This document shows, piece after piece, positions 24,108 through 35,383 of a stretch of DNA of 64,000 nucleotides; the stretch's first letter is position 1; every line of letters starts with the position of its first letter. The DNA is from Saussurea involucrata (lineage: Eukaryota; Streptophyta; Magnoliopsida; Asterales; Asteraceae). Made by a program: the position numbers and the translations under genes. The stretch spans positions 37,865,501 through 37,929,500 of the forward strand of contig CM066314.1 of the NCBI GenBank assembly GCA_033807775.1. The letters are read 5' to 3'. The notes beneath the pieces are model-generated. The model was given only the letters and a program-made list of their open reading frames with translations, did no database searches and had not been told where the DNA came from.

Positions 24108-24620
24108 TCTATACTACATATATAAGCATATACACCTAATGTCTTAAAGACAAGTTTTAAAGCACAATGTACAAGTTTTTAAAGCATGAATTTGAAAAAA
24201 CTCTTAATTACAAATTTTAATGCATTAGGTACAACTCCAATACCTTTTTGTTTACCCACAACAAAAATTGGGACCTTACCTCACCATACCCACCAGACCA
24301 GAGTACTTCTCTACCTCCTCACCTTACACCATACCGTCTTCACCTACCATACCCATGGTACAACCATTCTTTCTTCTCATCAGTTCGTAGACCATACCTT
24401 TCTTCCAGGAATAGAAGCTCTCATACGCTACCTTCTCCATCGCTTGGTTGTATTTAAACGGTGTGAGTCGGAAAGTGTTGAGACCTCCGAAGATCACAAC
24501 TATTTCAAATCCCCATCTCTGGCTTAAAACTATAGATTTCTGGGTTAAGATGACTCTTCCTCTTCATGGCGCACTCCAGCACTCCCCTTTTCATACTCGG
24601 CTTCATCTCAAGTTCATCTC

Positions 24621-24656
24621 ATGGCTTCTTTCTTCTCTTCTGAGGCACCATTCCAG
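24621..24656 (+). pseudogene. Captured exon-like fragment with splice donor
   Basis: An ATG at 24621 opens 12 codons reading MASFFSSEAPFQ and ends at CCAG|GTATGT, a good plant splice donor. It is followed by T-rich intron-like sequence. I do not recognise the protein. It may be the 5' end of a host gene captured by the Helitron; the reading is tentative. Confidence 0.4.
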
Positions 24657-24750
24657 GTATGTTTCGGTTTAGGGTTTCACGATTTCACATCCTCTGCATT
24701 TTATGGCTACCAAAATCAATTTTCGGTTTGTATCTCGATGTCCATTTCGA

Positions 24751-26916
24751 TTTGTTACATAAATCGATTTTTCTTATGATCGATTTTGGTTTTCTTATGG
24801 TTTGTCTGCTCTAAGAGGGTCAATCTTCGATTGTATGGTTGCACGGTTTTCACATCGATTTCACGATTTCAAGTTGTTTGCACAGATTTTTTGTGGGGTT
24901 TGTTCAAACACAAGTTATTTTCAAGTTCTTCAGTTATTTTTGCACATTGATACCCACATTTCACATCGATTTGGGTTTACGGTTTATCTTTGCACTTCTT
25001 ATGCATACTGCTATTCAATCTTTTGTTTTTGTTTTTCAAGATACTAGCAGGTCGTCCATATCCAAACAAAGACAAAAGCTTCGATGGTTAGTTTCTTCTT
25101 TCCTTGTTTCCGATTTTGTTTCAATTTCTAGGGTTTTAACATTATATCTTGGAGTTTAACATTATATATGTTATTTACGATATGGGTTTCCTTCAACCTT
25201 TTGTTTGATTTTGGTTTGATTCATTGGAAAAATGTGCTTTGTGATGAAAATTAATGTTAATAAACTAAAAGCTGCTGGTTGCAAAGCAAGGTTTGGATAG
25301 CATATTGGTTTGCAAAGCAGATTGGTAGTTGATGAGATTTGTAAGAGGATTTGATATTTAGATAGTTGATGACATAATTGTGGATCCTTGTTGGTTGCCT
25401 TTCGTAAATAAACTTCATCTATATTATATTTTTAACTGGTAAGTCATCAGTGATCGAGAAGTTTAGCTGATATTTGTTACATAAATCGATTTTTCTTATG
25501 ATTGATTTTGGTTTTCTTATGGTTTGTCTGCTCTAAGAGGGTCAATCTTCGATTGTATGGTTGCACGGTTTTCACATCGATTTCACGATTTCAAGTTGTT
25601 TGCACAGATTTTTTGTGGGATTTGTTCAAACACAAGTTATTTTCAAGTTCTTCAGTTATTTTTGCACATTGATACCCACATTTCACATCGATTTGGGTTT
25701 ACGGTTTATCTTTGCACTTCTTATGCATACTGCTATTCAATCTTTTGTTTTTGTTTTTCAAGATACTAGCAGGTCGTCCATATCCAAACAAAGACAAAAG
25801 CTTCGATGGTTAGTTTCTTCTTTCCTTGTTTCCGATTTTGTTTCAATTTCTAGGGGTTTAACATTATATCTTGGAGTTTAACATTATATATGTTATTTAC
25901 GATATGGGTTTCCTTCAACCTTTTGTTTGATTTTGGTTTGATTCATTGGAAAAATGTGCTTTGTGATGAAAATTAATGTTAATAAACTAAAAGCTGCTGG
26001 TTGCAAAGCAAGGTTTGGATAGCATATTGGTTTGCAAAGCAGATTGGTAGTTGATGAGATTTGTAAGAGGATTTGATATTTAGATAGTTGATGACATAAT
26101 TGTGGATCCTTGTTGGTTGCCTTTCGTAAATAAACTTCATCTATATTATATTTTTAACAGGTAAGTCATCAGTGATCGAGAAGTTTAGCTGATATTTGTT
26201 ACATAAATCGATTTTTCTTATGATTGATTTTGGTTTTCTTATGGTTTGTCTGCTCTAAGAGGGTCAATCTTCGATTGTATGGTTGCACGGTTTTCACATC
26301 GATTTCACGATTTCAAGTTGTTTGCACAGATTTTTTGTGGGGTTTGTTCAAACACAAGTTATTTTCAAGTTCTTCAGTTATTTTTGCACATTGATACCCA
26401 CATTTCACATCGATTTGGGTTTACGGTTTATCTTTGCACTTCTTATGCATACTGCTATTCAATCTTTTGTTTTTGTTTTTCAAGATACTAGCAGGTCGTC
26501 CATATCCAAACAAAGACAAAAGCTTCGATGGTTAGTTTCTTCTTTCCTTGTTTCCGATTTTGTTTCAATTTCTAGGGTTTTAACATTATATCTTGGAGTT
26601 TAACATTATATATGTTATTTACGATATGGGGTTCCTTCAACCTTTTGTTTGATTTTGGTTTGATTCATTGGAAAAATGTGCTTTGTGATGAAAATTAATG
26701 TCAATAAACTAAAAGCTGCTGGTTGCAAAGCAAGGTTTGGATAGCATATTGGTTTGCAAAGCAGATTGGTAGTTGATGAGATTTGTAAGAGGATTTGATA
26801 TTTCGATAGTTGATGACATAATTGTGGATCCTTGTTGGTTGCCTTTCATAAATAAACTTCATCTATATTATATTTTTAACTGGTAAGTCATTAGTGATCG
26901 AGAAGTTTAGCTGATA
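24751..26916 (+). repeat. 722-bp unit, three near-identical tandem copies
   Basis: Copies lie at 24751-25472, 25473-26194 and 26195-26916. I see only a handful of substitutions between them. Each contains a T-rich tract ending in TTTTTCAAG, a 46-bp exon-like segment, and GTTAGTTTC. The apparent 81- and 106-codon ORFs are repeated by the duplication and look like intron sequence, so I do not call them genes. Confidence 0.97.
25041..25086 (+). pseudogene. 46-bp exon-like segment, repeated in each 722-bp unit
   Basis: It is bounded by a polypyrimidine tract plus AG and by a GT donor. In phase with the fragment at 24621 it is open and would continue as ILAGRPYPNKDKSFD. Because 46 is not a multiple of three, including more than one copy in a transcript would shift the frame. 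Equivalent copies lie at 25763-25808 and 26485-26530. Confidence 0.4.
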
Positions 26917-27391
26917 GTTACTTCAATAATATTAATTCATTACTATAGAGGCGTAACCCATTTACTATAGACGCATTTTTGGCTTTCACCTCGAGTTACA
27001 ATTTACACTGCCAACCCACAAAAACCAAGTATATCTCATACATCCTATTGCTACATTTATGTTAGTGTTAAAGCAATCATGTTTCAGCAAAATACGTGAA
27101 TATGATGGTGGATATGTGGCATACAATTATAAGTGTATCTGTAAATTGTAATTCACCATTAAGATTAAACTTTCAACCTACTTTTTGGGGATAGAAAAGT
27201 TGTTTGTTTGTCAATGATTCAGTAGGTGATCTACTTGATTCAGAGGTTGCCTCTTAATGAAACTATTAAGAGGTAAACAAACAGCCCCTGTATAACTGAT
27301 AACAAAGCATATCAATTGGTGTTAAATAAAACTCATTTCATTCACATATGAAGATATTTAGCTTTCTGTTTCTTTTGTTTTGTGTCTCAGG

Positions 27392-27446
27392 CTATCATTG
27401 GGACAATTGCTGTCATGGGGTTGATGCCTATATGAAATCAATTCAG
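27392..27446 (+). pseudogene. Third exon-like fragment of the Helitron cargo
   Basis: TTTTGTGTCTCAG provides a good acceptor, followed by an open stretch to CAG|GTTTAAGG. It is phase-compatible with one copy of the 46-bp segment. No protein family is recognised. Evidence is splice-site pattern only. Confidence 0.3.
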
Positions 27447-27741
27447 GTTTAAGGTTTGATCTTGATTTCTATTGTATACACCAACATATTGCAAGCTTTC
27501 TTTATATCCAACAGATTACAAGTTTGCAATCTCATTACAACTTTGCATCACATCCTTTAGAAACTATTTTGTTTTTTTGCTTTAAGAAATCTAAAGTTGC
27601 TTCGAGAACCTAAGTTTCTTATAACAATCAATAAAGTTTAGGAAGTAGATTTGTCGTTTTTGATTACATGTTGTATTAATTTTCTGTTATGGGTCAACTG
27701 TAATGTTTTACCCCCGCAGCATTGCGCGGGCACAATGCTAG

Positions 27742-27771
<30 letters not shown>
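27742..27771. repeat. (TA)n(GA)n compound microsatellite
   Basis: A TA run directly follows the Helitron 3' end and changes into a GA run ending at the left terminus of the next TIR element. Confidence 0.95.
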
Positions 27772-27772
<1 letters not shown>

Positions 27773-28151
27773 GGGGGAAGAATATTTTGCAACCTTCATC
27801 ATCACCGTCCGTTTAATCTTGATAGTTTTTTTTATTTAGTTTTTTATTAAATAATCAGAAGGACAATTATGTCAATATGCAATTAGTTTATTTTTTGATT
27901 TTTATATTTCATTATATTCATTAATTAACTCCGTAAATTATGGAAAGTATTCTCAAATCTTAATGTGGTTATTTTCGGTAGTTATCGGTTTCATATTTTT
28001 GAGGTTGCATTATCATCTAAGGTTTATTGGTGGAATGAACAATCAATATTTGAAGAATCGTAAAACCAAAAAGTCCACTGAAACTTGCAACGAAGAAGAC
28101 CTTTTACCGGTAAATTTGAAGAAACTCGATATCTAGTGGCCGGTAAACGTA

Positions 28152-28433
28152 ATGAATTCAAACTGCAATCAACATGTCGAAGAACATGAAGGTTTGAAGA
28201 AAACCGATTATCTTGTGGTGTTAAATGTAGTGGAGAGTGATGAAAATTGCAACCAACAAGTCGATGAATATGTAGTCTCATTGTTTTCATTGCCGGATAA
28301 GAATAAGGATGTTGTCGTTTCATTTAATTGTTGCGGTATAAGACTATTGATTTTGGTGACAGACAAATGCCATGAATCAAACAACATGAATGTTTCTTCA
28401 TCCGAATCAGACTACATGAATCATACTACATGA
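28152..28433 (+). CDS. Hypothetical ORF inside the TIR element, 93 aa
   Basis: An open frame in the left half of the host TIR element. It contains two variants of an 'NCNQxVxE' motif (near residues 4-9 and 32-37) and ends in Ser/Asn/Met-rich sequence made by a tandem 'CATGAATCATAC' repeat. No domain is known to me. It may be a captured and internally repeated gene fragment or chance coding; it is listed because the repeated motif is in frame. Confidence 0.2.
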   Translation: MNSNCNQHVEEHEGLKKTDYLVVLNVVESDENCNQQVDEYVVSLFSLPDKNKDVVVSFNCCGIRLLILVTDKCHESNNMNVSSSESDYMNHTT

Positions 28434-28514
28434 ATCATACAACATGCCATGAATCAGACTACATGACTGTTTCTTCATCCGAAATAGACTACATGACATG
28501 GACCAGACTACATG
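28365..28514. repeat. Irregular tandem repeat of CATGAATCAGACTA type
   Basis: Variants of a ~13-bp unit with core CTACATGAATCA recur many times up to the insertion point at 28519 and continue at 48086-48112 on the far side of the nest, confirming that these two stretches were once contiguous. Confidence 0.8.
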
Positions 28515-29874
28515 AATCTTGTAACACCCTCAAATTGGGAAAGAGCAACTAAATAAAATTTTCAATAACACATCCAAAAGAATAGAACTTCTTCCTACAA
28601 ACCAAAACGTGAAATACCTCGAATTAAAATCTATGATTAACCTCAAACAATTTATAACCCAAGTCTTATTACAAAGGCTAAAGTCACATCGGGTGTTACT
28701 TAACTCAAGTACAAATTGCTATTCCCAGAAATTAACGCGGAAAGCTTAATTTAATCAATTCACTTCTCTAGCACACTACTAACACTCGACCTTTCGCAGT
28801 ATCACTAGAACTACTCCCAACCCGAACCTGTTACACATGCCGACAAATAAAAAAGTTAGGCTAACGCCTAGTGATTTCAAGAGTTTATAACATGATTTAA
28901 ATAATTCGTCGAATGAAAGTTTGCGACTTAGATTATGATTTCCATAAGAGTTTACGAAAATGATATAAACGACTCATTTTCCAACGCACACGAAATCTAT
29001 GAGAAAAGTTCCCAAAATGTATATAGCGTTTTCCAAAATGAATTCCAATCCAACTCACACAAAACGTGAATAAATCTATATTATGCAAAACCTTCAAATA
29101 CGGATGATGCCATAATACTCAACACATAAATCATGGAAGAACAGTCCATATAAGTATAATACTTCACCAAAAACATGATACGAACCAATACCCACACGAA
29201 CGTAAAATGTAATGAAGTCAAAATACCGTAAATATGGAAATGACCTGCTTCATTCAAACTTTAATATACATGGAGGGAAATCCAATATTAAAGTCATCAA
29301 TTGCAGTCAATCGCACAAGACCAACGATAATAAAACAAGGACATTATATGATTATAATACCCAAAGTAATGTTGGCCGACGATGGGGGAGACCCGTATCC
29401 ATTGAGAGTGGAGAAACACAAAAGTATGCCACTCATACAACGTTAATCGTATGACACTTCTCGACATAAAAGCCCAAGTGTCCCTACGACTCCTTTCAAG
29501 ACACACCCAAAGAGACAGTTGACCTTAGCAGAATATTAACATGAATACAACCAAAGGCTCGACACAAGCGGGGTTACAACAATGGCATTGCCCCAACATG
29601 GTAAAGGTCATAAACGCCCATCAATCATGATAGCTCAACCGGACTCAACCCTCCTAGTGTACCCTTGAAAAGTAAAGGTCATAAAACATGGGGCCCGGTC
29701 AAATCCCACAACACCCAGTAGACCATCAAATAAAGACTAACTTACGTGCCTATGGATCCAATGCAACACAGTCTACGATTACATGCCTATCCCGGAAATG
29801 ACTAAAGCATTCAAACATGTAAATATCAATAATATGAAAATGCAATAAGTTGCAATAAATGCAATGTAACATCC

Positions 29875-31552
29875 CAAAACATTGACACGCATACCAATAG
29901 ATAAAACATCCCAAAACGGGTCCCAATTACATAATAAAACTTGTCATAGGCTAAACATAAGTATGAACTAATCAAAAACTGGACAGCGGAAACATCATGT
30001 CCACAGCCGAGAACTTCTATCCAAGAATCTACTGACAAAACTATGGAGTCACGCTAAGCTCCATCTTGATGCTCAAGCTATTTCTTTACTCTTACTTGCC
30101 GCACCACTACTACGCTTACCTGGAAATGGTTTAGTTTTGAAAAGCGAGGGTTAGACCAAACGGTCTAGTGAATTCCCTCCAAAAACGATCTTTAATCACA
30201 GTGTAAAAGCATTTCTTAAATACATTATACGTCTCCACATAAAGCATCAAACATGGTAACTGCACAGTGTTCAAGGATCGTACAAACCAACCGCGATCGG
30301 GGCCCAAGCAGACTCCCCTCTTGCCTCATATCGGGGCCCAAACAGACTCCCCATTCTCGGAGTAGGAAGGAAACGAATTCCATCCTACCGTCTCATAACA
30401 AACTCCCAAGGGAATCATCGAATCCCGAGGTACTCTGACCCCACTGTGCAGCCCGACCTCACACATCATACACATAACTTAACAATAAATCACGAAACGT
30501 GAAATCTTTATAAATCATTTCTGTCATGCTAAATAATCTTTCAAAAACATGCTTTTCATGGAATAATTCATAAAGCTTGTAAACAAATCATACTTGTAAA
30601 CACACCATAATCAGTAAAACATTTAACCTCTTGTTTCACGTAAAAAGAGTTTAGGGAACTCACCTGGTTGTAGTGACCTTCTTAACCACGCGTGTCAACC
30701 CGAACTGACCTTACACCTAAAGCATACCATACATCTCAGTTAGTGGCAAACCCGACTGCTGACCCTAGATCTTACTTCAAATCCAGAACCCACGATCCGG
30801 AATTCTCACTTCCGGAATCCCGCACGGGATCCGGTATTCCTGCTTCCGGAATCCTCTTACGGATCCGGTATCCCCCACTTCCGAAATCCTTCACGGATCT
30901 GGTATCCCCCACTTCTGGAATCCTTCATGGATCCGGTATCTCCACTCCGGAATCCCCAAATGGGATCCGGTAACCCACTTCCGGAAATCCCCAAATGGGA
31001 TCCGGTCACTCACTTCCGGAAATCCCCTAATGGGATCCGGTATTCCAATTCCGGAAATCGGCGATTATCAAGAAATCGCACAGCTAGATTTCCCCAAGCT
31101 TTAGAGCCAAAACGAGGGTGTGAGTTAGTCTTGCCCCTTTTGTGGGTATCGATTATGAGTAACTTTTCGACTTAAAACATTAATCAGACACTTCTTAATC
31201 CCTCTTGTAGATCAATTTTCACCACAAACCCACTAAAGCTTTTCTAGAAGGAAAATGCATTCCAACCATTATGACAAATCAAAACCTTTGATTGCTAAGG
31301 AGAAGGGATAAATTTCTTACCAAATTGGAGCTTTTCTTCTTGAAATCGTTGCTAGCAGCCTTTCTTCCTCTCCCTTTCGTATCTCCTCTCAGCCGCCAAC
31401 ACCAGACAAATGGTATTAAAATGAGGAAACCTAGGGATCTGCTCCCTTAAGTACCTTTCATTTATTGCAAAAAGGCCCCTCTTCCCAACTCTTCCTTATT
31501 TAGACTCTAGCCACTAAACTTTCGATTCTTAATAGAAAACCCGGTTGTTACA
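29875..31552 (-). repeat. 3' LTR of the chromovirus (1678 bp)
   Basis: It matches the split 5' LTR closely. It holds a tandem array of ~30-bp units with TTCCGGAAT/GGATCCGGTAT motifs at about 30770-31060. Near 30300-30350 it has a short duplication (GGGGCCCAA...CTCCCC twice) that the other LTR lacks. ORFs within it come from the repeats. Confidence 0.95.
30770..31060. repeat. TCCGGA-rich ~30-bp tandem repeats in the 3' LTR
   Basis: About nine units alternate ACTTCCGGAATCC with GGATCCGGTAT. The same array occurs at about 37530-37830 in the 5' LTR. TCCGGA and GGATCC are both palindromic. Confidence 0.9.
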
Positions 31553-31570
31553 ACACTCCCCCCTTAAAAG
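31553..31570 (-). other. Chromovirus polypurine tract
   Basis: ACACTCCCCCCTTAAAAG on the plus strand gives CTTTTAAGGGGGGAGTGT on the sense strand, directly before the 3' LTR. Confidence 0.9.
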
Positions 31571-31587
31571 AATTCCGTCCCCAGAAT

Positions 31588-32171
31588 TCCTTAATGGAAA
31601 AGATGCGGGTACTTTGTCCTCATCTCCGATTCCAACTCCCAAGTAGCTTCCTGACCCTTGTGGAAACGCCACTGAACTTTTACCAGGTTGATCTCCTTGT
31701 TCCTTAGCTTCTTCACTTTCCAATCCGAAATGGCTTCGGGTTCTTCTATGAAACTCAATTTCTCATTTACCCTTACGTCTTTTGGTGGTACAACTTTATT
31801 CACGTATGCTAGACACTTCCTCAGATTAGACACATGAAATGCATTATGAATGCCTTGCAATTCTTCGGGTAGATCCAACCTGTACGCTACTTCCCCAATT
31901 TGCTCCGTGGTCTCAAACGGTCCGATGTAGCGTGGGCTTAGCTTCCCACGCTTTCCAAAACGTATAACTCCCTTCCAAGGGGATACCTTTAACAACACAT
32001 TATCCCCGACTTGGAATTCTATGTCTTTTCGTCTCTTATCTGCGTAACTCTTCTGTCGGTCGCGAGCGATTTTTAGCCTTTACGGTACTTGGACTATCTT
32101 GTCCGAGGTCAGTTGCACAATCTCTGGCCCGGCTAATTGTCTTTCCCCAACCTCATTCCAACACAAGGGTG
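31588..32171 (-). pseudogene. Integrase C-terminus and chromodomain-like tail
   Basis: This is the C-terminal part of the Gypsy pol polyprotein. It contains 'RDRQKSYADKRRK' (about 32030-32070), a 'GDNVLLKVSPWKG' box, 'GIHNAFHVSNLRKCL' and a tail with 'LVKVQWRFHKGQEATWE' and 'KYPHLFH' before the stop near 31591. In the family the tail is a chromodomain thought to guide integration into heterochromatin. It follows the integrase core in the same frame after a stop at 32173-32175 and has a further in-frame TAA near 32080. It closely matches the fragment at 9020-9588. Confidence 0.9.
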
Positions 32172-32172
32172 T

Positions 32173-32631
32173 TCAACATTTCCTACCGTAGAGTGCTTCA
32201 TACGGCGCTGCCTTGATGCTCGAGTGATAACTGTTATTATAGGCGAACTCGATCAAAGGTAAGTGCTTCTCCCATGAGCCTTGAAACTCTAGGGCGCAAG
32301 CCCTTAGCATATCTTCCAACGTTTGGATCGTCCGCTCGCTCTGACCATCAGTCTGAGGATGATAAGCGGTACTCATCTTGATTCGCGACCCCATTTCTCT
32401 CTGGAAGCTCCTCCAAAAAGCGGAGGTAAACCTACTATCCCGGTCTGACACTATTGATGACGGCACACCATGACGGGTTACAACCTCGTCGATGTACAAC
32501 TTTGCCAAACGTTCCAACGAGTAGGACTCCTTTATAGGCAAGAAATGCGCTGATTTCGTGAGTCGATCCACGATCACCCATATGGCGTCATAACCCTTTG
32601 GGGTTCTAGGCGAATGGGTTACAAAGTCCAT
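32173..32631 (-). pseudogene. Integrase catalytic core (DDE)
   Basis: The rve-type core catalyses insertion of the cDNA. Visible residues are Asp in 'VIVDRLTKSAHF' (residue 22), Asp in 'IVSDRDSRFTS' (63) and Glu in 'DGQSERTIQTLE' (99), giving the D-x35-E spacing of retroviral-type integrases. The catalytic triad is intact. The frame ends at an in-frame TGA after 'YGRKC'; the family usually has Arg there, so a CGA to TGA change is likely. Upstream (about 32632-32690) a 1-base frameshift separates it from the zinc-binding part. Confidence 0.92.
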
Positions 32632-32639
32632 CGTAATCT

Positions 32640-32881
32640 GGTCCCACTTCCATATAGGTATCTCTAGACTGAAGCTTCCCGTACGGTCATTGATGCTCGA
32701 TCTTTACCCGCGAACACGTCATACAGGTTTCTACAAAATGAGCTATGTCCTTCTTCATTCCAGGCCACCAGTAATCCTGACGTAGATCTCCGTACATTTT
32801 GTTAGTTCCTGGATGAATCGAATACTTTGATTTGTGGGCTTCTTCCAAAATCATTTTCCTGAGATCCCCAAGTTTCGGGAC
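32640..32881 (-). pseudogene. Integrase HHCC zinc-binding region
   Basis: Between the RT/RNase H frame and the DDE core lies sequence with the His-His-Cys-Cys pattern: 'EEAHKSKYSIHPG' followed by 'CMTCSRVK'. It is entered through an in-frame TAG (32882-32884) and ends in a TGA near 32693, probably from CGA, and a frameshift near 32670. No ATG-started ORF covers it, but the motif order is clear. Confidence 0.85.
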
Positions 32882-34504
32882 CTAGATCCTCCCGCTAAGA
32901 CATTTCATCCCTCGACTATCTTCCACTAGCAAGGTCGTTTGCCCTACCATTCTTTCTTTCTTGAGATTTTCAGTTGCGAGGGCTTCGGTTTGACACTTCT
33001 TTATCTCGGTCAACAAGTTAAATGTCACTTCGGCTCTCATGGCCACGATGCCGGGGGTCTCATTCCTTTCCTTTCGACTCAAAGCGTCAGCCACCACGTT
33101 TGACTTTCCTGGGTGATACTCAATCTTGCAATCGCAATCTGTCAGTAGTTCGATCCACCTTCTTTGGCGCATATTCAACTCTTTTTGATCAAAGAGGTGA
33201 CACAAACTTTTATGATCCGTGAAGATCTGACACTTTGTCCCATAGAGGTAATGCCGCCAAATCTTCAGAGCGAAAACCACGGCCGCCAATTCCAAATCAT
33301 GAGTGGGGTACCGAATCTTGTGATCCTTCAACTGCCAATAGGCATAAGCGATCACCTTTCCACGTTGCATTAGTACACATCCCAATCCCAGCTTCGACGC
33401 ATCACTAAATACCACAAAGTCGTCAGAACCGTCTGGTAAGGACAACACTAGCGCACTACTCAACAAATCCTTCAGCTTCTGAAAGGCTTCTTCTTGAGCC
33501 TCTGACCAGGCGAACTTAACACTCTTCTTGGTTAAGGAGTTTAATGGTGTGGCGATACGCGAAAAGTCTTTTATGAACTTTCGATAGTATCCCGCCAATC
33601 CGAGGAAACTTCGAACCTCCGATGGATTCTTAGGCTGCTCCCAATCCCGGATGGCCTCAATCTTAGACGGGTCTACCATTATTCCCTTCCTAGACACCAC
33701 GTTCCCGATGAACTGCACTTCCCTCAACCAAAATTCGCACTTAGAGAACTTCGCATACAGTTTCTCTTGCTTCAATAACTCTAGGATCGTCCGAAGGTGG
33801 CCTTCGTGCTCCTCCCCCGACCTCGAAAACACTAGAATGTCGTCTATAAACACGATTACGAACTTGTCCAAATAAGGTTGGCACACCCTATTCATCAGAT
33901 CCATGAAAGCCGTCGGGGCATTGGTCAGCCTGAATGGCATCACCAAGAACTCATAGTGCCCATATCTGGTCCTAAAAGCGGTATTCGGTACGTCCTCCTC
34001 CCTTACCTTGAGTTGGTGATAACCCGACCTCAAGTCTATCTTAGAGAAGTAACTGGCTCCTTGCAACTGATCGAACAGGTAGTCGATTCTCGATATAGGA
34101 TACTTGTTCTTGATCGTAACCTTGTTGAGTTCACGGTAGTCTATGCACATTCGCATGGTACCGTCCTTTTTCTTCACGAATAGTACTAGCGCTCCCCACG
34201 GGGATGTACTCGGTCTAACAAATCCCTTATCTAGAAACTCCTGTAATTGAGTCATCATTTCTTTCATTTCGGACGGCGCTAACCTATAAGGTGTGCGGGC
34301 GATTGGTGCAGCTCCAGGCACCAAGTCAATTCTGAACTCGATCTGGCGATCCGGAGGTAGACTTGTCAAGTCATCTGGAAATACCTCAGGGTATTCATTT
34401 ACTACTCGCACGTCATCCACCCCACTCCTCTCTTTCTTGGCGTCCACCACGTACGCCAAGAATCCCTGACAACCCTTCCTCAAGCACTTAGTAGCCTTAA
34501 TCAT
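32882..34504 (-). pseudogene. Gypsy reverse transcriptase and RNase H, 540 codons
   Basis: The largest intact piece of pol. RT copies genomic RNA into cDNA and RNase H removes the RNA. RT motifs: 'KKDGTMRMCIDYRELN' (112-127), 'SKIDLRSGYHQ' (154-164), 'MPFRLTNAP' (189-197) and the catalytic FIDD (219-222). The usual Gly in 'MPFGLTNAP' is Arg here, which probably harms activity. RNase H motifs: 'FSDASKLGLG' (366-375), Glu in 'DLELAAV' (403-409), 'TDHKSL' (429-434) and 'VADALSR' (471-477). The frame is continuous with the protease ORF upstream but for an in-frame TAA at 34505-34507. The ATG directly after that stop is not a natural start. Plus-strand ORFs in this interval are shadows. Confidence 0.95.
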
Positions 34505-35383
34505 TTAGATAAGACTAGTCTTCCTATCTCGACGATTTCCATAGATCACTACAGAACCCCTATCAGGTAACTGAATTCGAACTAGATTTTTGTTGCAAAC
34601 AATGTTAGCATCATTCTTAGCTAACCAATCCATACCCAACACCACATCAAACTCTCCCATTGCCATGGGATATAATTGCATAGACACCGGAATCCCTTCT
34701 ATGTCTATGACACAATCCTCTACTACATCCCTAATGTACACACGATTATCATCAACAGTTTCTACCTCTAATGCTCTCTCCAAACGTCTAGGCCTTACCC
34801 CCAAACATTTCATAAAAGCATGTGATACAAAAGAGCGATTCGCTCCCGAGTCAAACAACACCTTGGCACACAAAGAGTTCACCAGAAACGTATATGCCAC
34901 ATCATCTGGAACTTCCTCCGCCTCCTTTGCTGTCATATGGAACGCACGTCCCTTCGGACGCGCCGGCTCCGCTCCCTTGTCATTGCCCTTCCCTCCATGA
35001 TGTTCACCATACTGAGCTGGTCCTCCCCTTTTCAACTGCGGACAGTCATACCGCATGTGACCAGTAGCCCCACATTGAAAGCATGACTTCCCACTGGGAC
35101 AATCCTTTGACATGTGACCGGGCAACCCACTCCGGTAACACGAGTTAGAACCCGCCATACACTCTCCCCGATGCACCCGGTTACACTTCCTACACGGTTT
35201 GTTGACCGTTTCTCGGTTCCCATGGTTTTCTGGTCGAAACACCTTCCCTTTTCTCACATCGTTCCCTTGCCCATCCCACTTGCGTATGTCACCGCTTTTC
35301 TCAGAAATCTGACGGTTCTTATCCTTCTCGGTTAACTCGGCCGCATTGATGGCCGCCTGAAAGGTAGTGGGATTTCTTGTCAA
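34505..35383 (-). pseudogene. Gag nucleocapsid and aspartic protease, 292 codons
   Basis: Three Cys/His knuckles lie near the N-terminus: 'CRKCNRVHRGEC' (64-75), 'CYRSGLPGHMSKDC' (82-95, whose second Cys is replaced by Ser) and 'CFQCGATGHMRYDC' (101-114, intact CCHC). They bind genomic RNA. The aspartic protease follows with the active triad Asp-Ser-Gly in 'VLFDSGANRSFVS' (about 175-187), then 'VVLGMDWLAK'. It ends in a TAA in the middle of the natural protease-RT linker, so the stop is a nonsense mutation. The start ATG is internal to gag; the true gag start is near 36379. Confidence 0.92.

Larger units (their letters stand above)
24108..27741 (+). mobile_element. Non-autonomous Helitron with gene-fragment cargo
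   Basis: The 5' end is A|TCTATACTACATATATAAG at 24107/24108, matching the TC start of plant Helitrons. The 3' end is a GC hairpin (CCCGC at 27713-27717 with GCGGG at 27726-27730), then 7 bases and CTAG at 27738-27741 followed by host T. It therefore sits between A and T as Helitrons do, with no target duplication or inverted repeats. No Rep/helicase is present. The cargo looks like a captured gene fragment: a possible first exon, a 722-bp unit repeated three times and a third exon-like piece. Confidence 0.85.

Noticed and set aside
24802..26603. Three pairs of 81- and 106-codon ORFs as a gene family
   Set aside because: They are copies within the 722-bp tandem unit, are T-rich and read through sequence with intron character and splice sites.
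30692..31175. Plus-strand ORFs near the chromovirus LTR
   Set aside because: They are repeat translations of the TCCGGA array and recur at 37498-37939.
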